Assembly (NCBI GenBank): GCA_020718315.1
Contig: DYSK01000075.1
Span: forward strand, 1-10,927
Length of the DNA: 10,927 bases
Source of the DNA: Draconibacterium orientale
Lineage (GTDB): Bacteria > Bacteroidota > Bacteroidia > Bacteroidales > UBA12170
Direction: 5' to 3'
Shown here one piece after another: positions 6,005 through 10,927 of the stretch. The notes beneath the pieces were generated by a model. It did no database searches. It had not been told where the DNA came from and saw nothing but the letters and a program-made list of their open reading frames with translations. Within the stretch, counting starts at the first letter, position 1. The number at the start of each line of letters is the position of its first letter. The position numbers and the translations under genes were made by a program.

Positions 6005-7999
6005 ATGAGCTACCCAATGAAGAAAATCGATCCGCTCAAGAATTATCTTAGCACACGAAATGCGATTGGTTATGTTGATCGCAAAAATGCCACTCAAAAA
6101 GATTACAACCGAATTGGATTTATGTCGGGGCTGGAAGTCCATCAACAATTGCTAACCAAAGAAAAATTATTTTGTCGTTGTCCGGCCGGTATCTTTCAAA
6201 AACACCATGAATATGATGCCGAATTGATTCGCCACATGCGTCCAACGCTGAGCGAATTGGGCGAATACGATGGAACGGCTTTGATGGAATTCAAAACGCG
6301 AAAAGAAATTGTTTATCGTATCAAAAACGAAACTGCTTGTACCTACGACGTAGATGATACGCCTCCATTTCCAATCAACCGGGAAGCCTTGGAAATTGCA
6401 TTGAAAATTTCTTTGCTATCGCGATTGAACATCGTTGGCGAAGTGCACATCACTCGAAAACAATATTTAGACGGAAGTATTCCAACAGGATTTCAACGCA
6501 CGGCCATTTTGGGTGTAGAAGGCGAAATTCCATTGAAAAAAAAGAAAGTGCGGCTTATCCAATTAAGCATTGAAGAAGATAGCTGCCGCGAAATTTCGGA
6601 TATCGGCCACCGACGAATATACAAAACCGACCGACTGGGAATGCCGCTTATCGAAACGGTTACTTATCCCGATATGGAGAATCCCGATGAGGTGAAAGAA
6701 GCTTGCGACTACATTCGTTTCTTAAACAGAAGCACCGGTTTGGTGAGAACAGGAATGGGCGCTGGTCGCGAAGATGTGAATGTGAGTTGCAAAGGCGGAA
6801 CTCGGGTTGAAATAAAAGGCGTTGCACATACGCGATGGATTCCTGAGCTTACGCATCGCGAAGCTTTTCGGCAATGGGCTTTGTTGGCGATACGGAAGGA
6901 ATTGAATGCGCGAATTTCCAAAGCAGACTGGAAAATGAATGCGATAGAAATTCATTATTACCTTTTTCAAACGCCTACAAAAGAGATCGATTTTGCCAAC
7001 GAACACAATGATCAGATTTGGGCAGTCAACTTACCCAAATTCGCTGGCATCTTATCGCATTTTACCCAAGAAGGACAAGTGTTTGCACACGAAATTTCAG
7101 ATCGCCTGAAAGTGATTGCTTGTATCGAAAAACCCAATATGACGCATTCGGAATGTCTGGAATCCGGTATTTCGGAAATCGATTTCGAAAAAATTAGAAA
7201 AATTTTGAAAGCCAACGGAGAAGATGCACTATTGGTTTTTTGGGGAAATTCGGACGATATAAAAACCGCTCTGGAAACAATTGAAGAGCGTTGTTTGATG
7301 GCTTTTGACGGCGTTCCGCCCGAAACAAGAAAATCGTTCGAAGAAGGCAGTACAATCTTTGAGCGCGTTTTGCCGGGTGCCGATCGGATGTATCCCGATA
7401 CCGATTCCGCTCCAATTCCATTGGCAAATAAATATATCGAAAGCCTTTGGGCCGATTTGCCCACAGATATTATCGAACGCTACAATCGACTAAAAGAATG
7501 GGGAGTTTCGGAAGACACCTATCATTTTTTGTTTACAAACAATCTTTTTCCGCTCATTTTGGAAATCAACGAAAAATTAAAAATCGATCCGAAGTTGATG
7601 GGCAATTTTCTAGGACACCGATTGAAATTTATTGAAGGTCATGCTAAAAGAGCTTCCAATTTTGAATATAAAATCATTTATGGACTGTTTAAATACCTGC
7701 AAGATTCCAAGTTGGACTTTAAGTTGGCGGACGAAATGCTTAAACTCCTGATAGAACATCCTAAAATGCAGTTTGATTCGGTACTGACAAGCATTAAATT
7801 CAAAAAAGTAAAGCGATCGCAGCTTTTGGAGCAGGTTTATTTTCTGAGCGAAAAATTTAAACAATTGGGAAAGAAGCAAAATCCGGCGAATGCAGAAAAT
7901 TGGATAATGGGTGAGCTTCGGAAATTGGCCATCGGAAATATGACGCTTACCGATTTGCATCAAGAGGTACGAAAAGTTTGTGATGCTTCTTTTCAATAA
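6005..7999 (+). CDS. gatE: Glu-tRNA(Gln) amidotransferase subunit E (archaeal-type GatE)
   Basis: GatE is the tRNA-binding kinase/transamidase subunit of GatDE: it phosphorylates the glutamate on mischarged Glu-tRNA(Gln) and amidates it with ammonia from GatD. The 664 residues carry the GatB/E cradle from ~37: GLEVHQQL (42-49), LFCRCP (Cys57, Cys59), MRPTLSELGEYD, GSIPTGFQRT, IEEDSCREI, TDRLGMPLIE, then GREDVNVS and RVEIKGV (268-274). Residues ~310-475 are the AspRS-like insertion unique to GatE and absent from bacterial GatB, ending in FDGVPPETRKSFEEGST and LPGADRMYPDTD (456-467). A helical and YqeY-like tail completes it. Archaeal GatE is typically ~620-635 residues; the excess is mainly a ~30-residue N-terminal leader. 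ATG 6017 is an alternative start. gatD follows after 52 nt. Base composition resembles the neighbours. Bacterial occurrence is unusual; ordinary GatB is excluded by the insertion and length. Confidence 0.95.
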   Translation: MSYPMKKIDPLKNYLSTRNAIGYVDRKNATQKDYNRIGFMSGLEVHQQLLTKEKLFCRCPAGIFQKHHEYDAELIRHMRPTLSELGEYDGTALMEFKTRKEIVYRIKNETACTYDVDDTPPFPINREALEIALKISLLSRLNIVGEVHITRKQYLDGSIPTGFQRTAILGVEGEIPLKKKKVRLIQLSIEEDSCREISDIGHRRIYKTDRLGMPLIETVTYPDMENPDEVKEACDYIRFLNRSTGLVRTGMGAGREDVNVSCKGGTRVEIKGVAHTRWIPELTHREAFRQWALLAIRKELNARISKADWKMNAIEIHYYLFQTPTKEIDFANEHNDQIWAVNLPKFAGILSHFTQEGQVFAHEISDRLKVIACIEKPNMTHSECLESGISEIDFEKIRKILKANGEDALLVFWGNSDDIKTALETIEERCLMAFDGVPPETRKSFEEGSTIFERVLPGADRMYPDTDSAPIPLANKYIESLWADLPTDIIERYNRLKEWGVSEDTYHFLFTNNLFPLILEINEKLKIDPKLMGNFLGHRLKFIEGHAKRASNFEYKIIYGLFKYLQDSKLDFKLADEMLKLLIEHPKMQFDSVLTSIKFKKVKRSQLLEQVYFLSEKFKQLGKKQNPANAENWIMGELRKLAIGNMTLTDLHQEVRKVCDASFQ

Positions 8000-8051
8000 A
8001 AAAATGTATTGCAAAATAGGTATCAGCTATTTAAAAAATTAAACAAAGAAA

Positions 8052-9437
8052 ATGACAGACGATATATTTCAAGGCTACAAAGGGGAATCGCTCGAAGTTT
8101 TGAAAAAATTTCAGGTGAGAGTTTGGGGACAAGCAAATGTAGAAACCACTCGAGGGAAATTTGTAGGAACTATTTTGCCGAGATCCGAAAACGACGACGA
8201 TCAGCACATCGTAATGAAGATTGTTACAGGCTACAACATTGGCATCGATATTCAGACCATATTGAGCATAGAAGAAACGGGCTATAAAAAAGCCAATTAT
8301 AAAATCCCTGAAAAAAAATTTCCAATAACAGCCGGATTGCCATCTGTAAAATTGATTGGAACCGGAGGAACGATAGCATCGCGTTTGGATTATCGTACAG
8401 GAGCTGTAATTCCTGCTTTTTCTCCCGGCGAATTGTATGGAGCTGTTCCCGAATTGGCCGATATCTGCAATCTGGAGACAGAAAAAATATTTGCCGTATT
8501 TTCAGAAAATATGGGGCCAAATCAATACATTGCTTTGGCAAAAGCAATTGGTCGCGAAATTGAGAAAGGGGTCGATGGGATTGTGATTGGTCATGGAACA
8601 GATACTTTGCATCATACCGGAGCTGCGTTGACTTTTATGGTTCAAAATTCGCCCGTTCCAATTGTGTTGGTTGGTTCGCAGCGCTCTTCTGACAGGCCCA
8701 GCTCCGATGCAGCTTTGAATTTAATGCACGCCATGTACACAGCCGGTCATAGCGACATCGCCGAAGTAATGGTGTGCATGTTTGGTCCAACTTCTGATGA
8801 TTATGGATTGTTGCACAAAGGAACAAGAGTTCGGAAAATGCATTCTTCTTACCGCTCTACATTCCGCACAATTGGCGATACGCCTTTGGCGATGGTGAGA
8901 AGAGGCGAAATCCATCATATTAAAAAAGAGTACAATCACCGCAGAAAAGACAAGAACGTAAAAATATTGCCTTTTTTCAGCGACAAAGTAACGATGTTGT
9001 ATTATTATCCGGCTATGAAACCAGATATTTTGGATGCGATGATTGATGCGGGTTACAAAGGAATTATTATTGTTGGAACCGGTTTAGGTCATGTGAATAA
9101 GGAATTGTATCCGGCTATCGAACGAGCTTATGCCAAAGGTGTTCACATGTTTATGACACTTCAAACACTTTGGGGTTATGTACACATGTTTGTTTACGAT
9201 ACAGGAAGAGATATGATGGCGAAAGGAATTATTCCGGCCGGAAATATGTTGCCCGAAGTGGCGTATATTAAACTGGGTTGGGTGCTTGGACAAACCGACG
9301 ATCGGGAAGAAGTGAAAAGATTGATGTTGACACCAATCAACGACGAAATTACCCTGAGAGAACCTTACAATGGTTATTTGATTTATCAAGGAGGTGTGCC
9401 CGAAGTGGAAGAGTTTATCAAGAAAGTGCGGAAATAG
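8052..9437 (+). CDS. gatD: Glu-tRNA(Gln) amidotransferase subunit D (archaeal-type GatD)
   Basis: GatD is the asparaginase-like amidase subunit that frees ammonia from glutamine or asparagine and channels it to GatE. At 461 residues it is close to archaeal GatD (~435). Residues ~1-90 are the GatD-specific N-terminal domain (FVGTILPRSE, HIVMKIVTGYNIGI), absent from free asparaginases. The AnsA-like core begins at 98: TGGTIASRLDYRTGAV with Thr107, VIGHGTDTLHHTGAAL with the Thr183-Asp184 pair, and KGTRVRKMHSS with Lys262. These correspond to the catalytic Thr, Thr-Asp and Lys known from GatD and L-asparaginases. The C-terminal lobe has VGTGLGHV and MLPEVAYIKLGWVLGQ. It lies 52 nt downstream of gatE with no terminator between, so co-transcription is expected. 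A plain type I asparaginase is rejected on the N-terminal domain, the DYRTGAV motif and the gatE neighbour. Confidence 0.95.
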   Translation: MTDDIFQGYKGESLEVLKKFQVRVWGQANVETTRGKFVGTILPRSENDDDQHIVMKIVTGYNIGIDIQTILSIEETGYKKANYKIPEKKFPITAGLPSVKLIGTGGTIASRLDYRTGAVIPAFSPGELYGAVPELADICNLETEKIFAVFSENMGPNQYIALAKAIGREIEKGVDGIVIGHGTDTLHHTGAALTFMVQNSPVPIVLVGSQRSSDRPSSDAALNLMHAMYTAGHSDIAEVMVCMFGPTSDDYGLLHKGTRVRKMHSSYRSTFRTIGDTPLAMVRRGEIHHIKKEYNHRRKDKNVKILPFFSDKVTMLYYYPAMKPDILDAMIDAGYKGIIIVGTGLGHVNKELYPAIERAYAKGVHMFMTLQTLWGYVHMFVYDTGRDMMAKGIIPAGNMLPEVAYIKLGWVLGQTDDREEVKRLMLTPINDEITLREPYNGYLIYQGGVPEVEEFIKKVRK

Positions 9438-9440
9438 AAA

Positions 9441-9578
9441 CGGTTTCGGCTTTTCTGTCGGCTAAAACCGATGGAAATTGAAAAAAATCCGTCAGATAAG
9501 ACGGCGGAAAGCGAGCAGCTATTGTCGCCGGTTTTAGCCGGCGGTAATAGAAAGCAATCCGTCATCGGGCTTTAGCCC
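9441..9578. repeat. REP-like cluster of four hairpins downstream of gatD
   Basis: Four short stems occur in tandem: CGGTTT/AAACCG (9441-9446 with 9465-9470), CCGTC/GACGG (9489-9504), CGCCGG/CCGGCG (9526-9543) and GGGC/GCCC (9567-9578). CGGCTAAAACCG (9459-9470) is the exact reverse complement of CGGTTTTAGCCG (9529-9540), and AATCCGTCA occurs twice (9487 and 9557). The GGCTTTAGCC-like cores resemble repetitive extragenic palindromes seen in Bacteroidota. The cluster begins 3 nt after the gatD stop and may also end gatD transcription. No transposase is present in the window. Confidence 0.6.
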
Positions 9579-9596
9579 AAACCTTGATAATCAGCT

Positions 9597-9682
9597 CTTT
9601 TTTGTTCTAAAATCTTTCGCTTCGATTTGCAAGCGTACAAACCATAAAGCGGAATAATTAAAAAGCGAAGCGAACAAAAAAG
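9597..9682. repeat. Long-loop inverted repeat at the gatD / small-protein junction
   Basis: CTTTTTTGTTC (9597-9607) is the exact reverse complement of GAACAAAAAAG (9672-9682). A nested pair TTCGCTTCG (9616-9624) and CGAAGCGAA (9666-9674) overlaps it by three bases, so the two stems are partly exclusive. The element abuts the stop codon of the minus-strand small protein (9684). It may act as a terminator for the convergent transcripts, though the long loop makes a simple intrinsic terminator doubtful. Confidence 0.4.
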
Positions 9683-9683
9683 C

Positions 9684-9944
9684 CTATCGATTTGAAAATA
9701 ATTCGAAAATACGTTTTTGGTATTTAATAGCTAAATACATCAAAACAAAGGCAAGAAAAAAATAAAGTCCGTCGTCCAAAGGCGCCGAACCACCCATGGG
9801 CGTATCTCCGGCAGTATCTGTAGGCAAATCGGGTGGTCCGTACAAATCGCCAGGAGTGGGTTGTGCATAAGCGATAAAGCTCCAAACCATAAAGCTGAAA
9901 CTAAAGCTGCTTTTGATAAGAAATATGTGTATTTTTTTCTTCAA
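9684..9944 (-). CDS. Small exported, C-terminally membrane-anchored protein (TTG start)
   Basis: This is an 86-residue protein of unknown function. Residues 1-28 are a signal peptide (MKKKIHIF, hydrophobic core, AYAQ cleavage site). The mature part is a short Pro/Gly/Asp-rich stretch (PTPGDLYGPPDLPTD), then GGSAPLDDGLYFFLAFVLMYLAI, a transmembrane helix, and a basic tail KYQKRIFELFSNR. Many Bacteroidota encode small proteins of this plan (signal peptide, PGDP-like linker, P-[IL]-D-[DG]-G motif, one helix, basic end) next to surface-protein genes; this match is from memory of the pattern. No ATG lies between the in-frame stop at 9975-9977 and the signal peptide, so TTG 9944 is the only start that keeps it. 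It lies 8 nt after the T9SS protein stop, implying co-transcription and possible translational coupling. Confidence 0.75.
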   Translation of the reverse strand: MKKKIHIFLIKSSFSFSFMVWSFIAYAQPTPGDLYGPPDLPTDTAGDTPMGGSAPLDDGLYFFLAFVLMYLAIKYQKRIFELFSNR

Positions 9945-9952
9945 TGTTTGCG

Positions 9953-10927
9953 TTAATTTTGAATAAATACTTTTTTAGTAAATCGCTCATTTTCGAGCTG
10001 AAGTTCTACAATGTAAAATGCATTGGGAACATTCAATTCCATCCCATTTCTAAAAAGCGCTGTATTAACGCCTGATAAAATAGTCTGACCCAATAAATTC
10101 TTTACCACCACCTCTTGCGCTTTTTGATTTTCGCCCAAGCGAATATAAAGCCGATTCGCAAAACTATAAACTTCGGCCAAAGGAGTTATCCCATTCGGAT
10201 TGTTAATATCTGTTCTTAATCCAAAAATTAAATCAAATCGGTAATCGGCATTTGTTTTGGTGTGAACAAATTCAATTATCGATTGTTGCCTTAAGTCGTA
10301 TAGGTTTCCGTTCAATTTGTCTTTAAGAAAAACCCATGGCATTTCCGCAAAGTCATTGATTCCATCCACTTTCAGCGTATAATTTCCGCTTGTTCCCAAT
10401 CGAATCCCAATTGGAATTACGGTCTCATCCAAAGGCTGTTCGATTGCATTAACGGCCATTTTTTCTGTTAAATCTGCTGTTGCCAAACTAAAAATATGAG
10501 GTACCTCCGGATGAGAACTGAACATTTTGTGTAAGTCGTAATCCCAATCGTAGTTCAATGTCCCTCCGCTTCTATAAGCGATATAGGTCGGGTCTGAAAT
10601 CCCAAAAGCCGTAAAACTTAATTTTAAAACTTCGGTTTTTTCTTCCTCTGCAAACGCTGCCGATTTTGAAAAATTGCTTTGGTGAGCATGTGTGCGCATT
10701 TCGTTTGTAAAATTAAACGTATGTCCATTTACATGCGATTGCACCCAAAAGCCTTGACCGGGTTGAATGTATCGCGCTCTGTCGTCGCCGGAACCGCCCG
10801 AACTACCCACAGTTCCCAAGGTTTTTGACCAGAAAACATAATAATCAGTCGTTTCGTTGTGCAGATTTACGTGCACTCCGGATGATAAATCTGTAAAATC
10901 CAACAAACTGATGTCGATGACCGAAGG
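9953..10927 (-). CDS. T9SS-sorted secreted protein, C-terminal part (N-terminus beyond window)
   Basis: The frame is open from the right edge (first visible residues PSVIDIS) to TAA 9953-9955, giving 324 residues of a larger protein; a methionine-like TTG near 10906 is internal, not a start. The beginning resembles the 'GNPYPSxID' segment common in the C-terminal half of large Bacteroidota surface proteins, followed by YIQPGQGFWVQ. The last ~75 residues form a type IX secretion C-terminal domain of the type A kind: YSFANRLYIRL, VVVKNLLGQTILSG, and AFYIVELQLENERFTKKVFIQ. Proteins with this domain cross the outer membrane via the T9SS and are usually attached to the surface or released. The functional domain lies outside the window, so no substrate can be proposed. 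It is followed after 8 nt by a small exported protein. Confidence 0.88.
   Translation of the reverse strand, partial: PSVIDISLLDFTDLSSGVHVNLHNETTDYYVFWSKTLGTVGSSGGSGDDRARYIQPGQGFWVQSHVNGHTFNFTNEMRTHAHQSNFSKSAAFAEEEKTEVLKLSFTAFGISDPTYIAYRSGGTLNYDWDYDLHKMFSSHPEVPHIFSLATADLTEKMAVNAIEQPLDETVIPIGIRLGTSGNYTLKVDGINDFAEMPWVFLKDKLNGNLYDLRQQSIIEFVHTKTNADYRFDLIFGLRTDINNPNGITPLAEVYSFANRLYIRLGENQKAQEVVVKNLLGQTILSGVNTALFRNGMELNVPNAFYIVELQLENERFTKKVFIQN

Noticed and set aside
6005..7999. Bacterial GatB (GatCAB subunit) as identity of the 664-residue protein
   Set aside because: GatB is ~480 residues and lacks the AspRS-like insertion and LPGADRMYPDTD block seen here, and the partner is GatD rather than GatA/GatC.
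7012..8014. Minus-strand open frames of 130-150 codons across gatE
   Set aside because: They show no recognisable domains and lie antisense to a well-conserved gene; they are frame shadows.
8052..9437. Stand-alone type I L-asparaginase
   Set aside because: The extra N-terminal domain, DYRTGAV motif and adjacent gatE identify GatD.
9441..9578. Small CRISPR array
   Set aside because: The repeats differ in sequence and are hairpins of uneven spacing; there are no uniform direct repeats and spacers.
10904..10906. TTG 10906 as start of the T9SS-domain protein
   Set aside because: The frame stays open to the window edge and the upstream residues (PSVIDIS) fit the GNPYPSxID-type segment, so the gene is truncated rather than starting here.
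1..10927. The whole window being archaeal because of GatDE
   Set aside because: Bacteroidota-type -7 boxes, a T9SS sorting domain and the nuclease fusion all indicate a bacterium.

Overview
The window looks like a chromosomal segment of an anaerobic Bacteroidota (Bacteroidales-like) organism. Three things point there: low-to-moderate GC, recurrent TAnnTTTG-type -7 boxes upstream of genes (the Bacteroidetes promoter hexamer family), and a protein ending in a type IX secretion sorting domain. A pyruvate:ferredoxin oxidoreductase supports anaerobic metabolism.

Layout. (1) Positions 1-2423, minus strand: the first ~807 residues of nifJ (pyruvate:ferredoxin/flavodoxin oxidoreductase), running off the left edge. 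(2) 2424-2735: a divergent regulatory region with two opposed promoter candidates and a perfect 14-bp AT-rich inverted repeat. (3) 2736-3746, plus strand: a dihydroorotate dehydrogenase-like flavoprotein that probably works alongside nifJ rather than in pyrimidine synthesis. (4) 3764-3794: a terminator shared by convergent genes. (5) 5731-3793, minus strand: a two-gene unit with a DEDDh exonuclease / GIY-YIG / UvrC-like cysteine-cluster fusion, followed four bases later by an exported cyclophilin-type prolyl isomerase. (6) 6005-9437, plus strand: gatE and gatD, both subunits of the tRNA-dependent amidotransferase GatDE, which is textbook archaeal. (7) 9441-9682: a cluster of REP-like hairpins and a long inverted repeat. 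(8) 10927-9684, minus strand: the C-terminal 324 residues of a T9SS-sorted protein, followed 8 bases later by a small exported membrane-anchored protein that starts with TTG.

The most notable content is the complete gatE-gatD pair. GatDE converts Glu-tRNA(Gln) to Gln-tRNA(Gln): GatD releases ammonia from an amide donor and GatE activates and amidates the charged tRNA. It has been described as specific to Archaea, with Bacteria using GatCAB or GlnRS. Here both subunits look intact, keep their family-specific domains and catalytic residues, and sit under a Bacteroidota-type promoter between ordinary Bacteroidota genes. That suggests an acquired and domesticated archaeal translation module. Whether it replaces or supplements GlnRS/GatCAB cannot be decided from this window.
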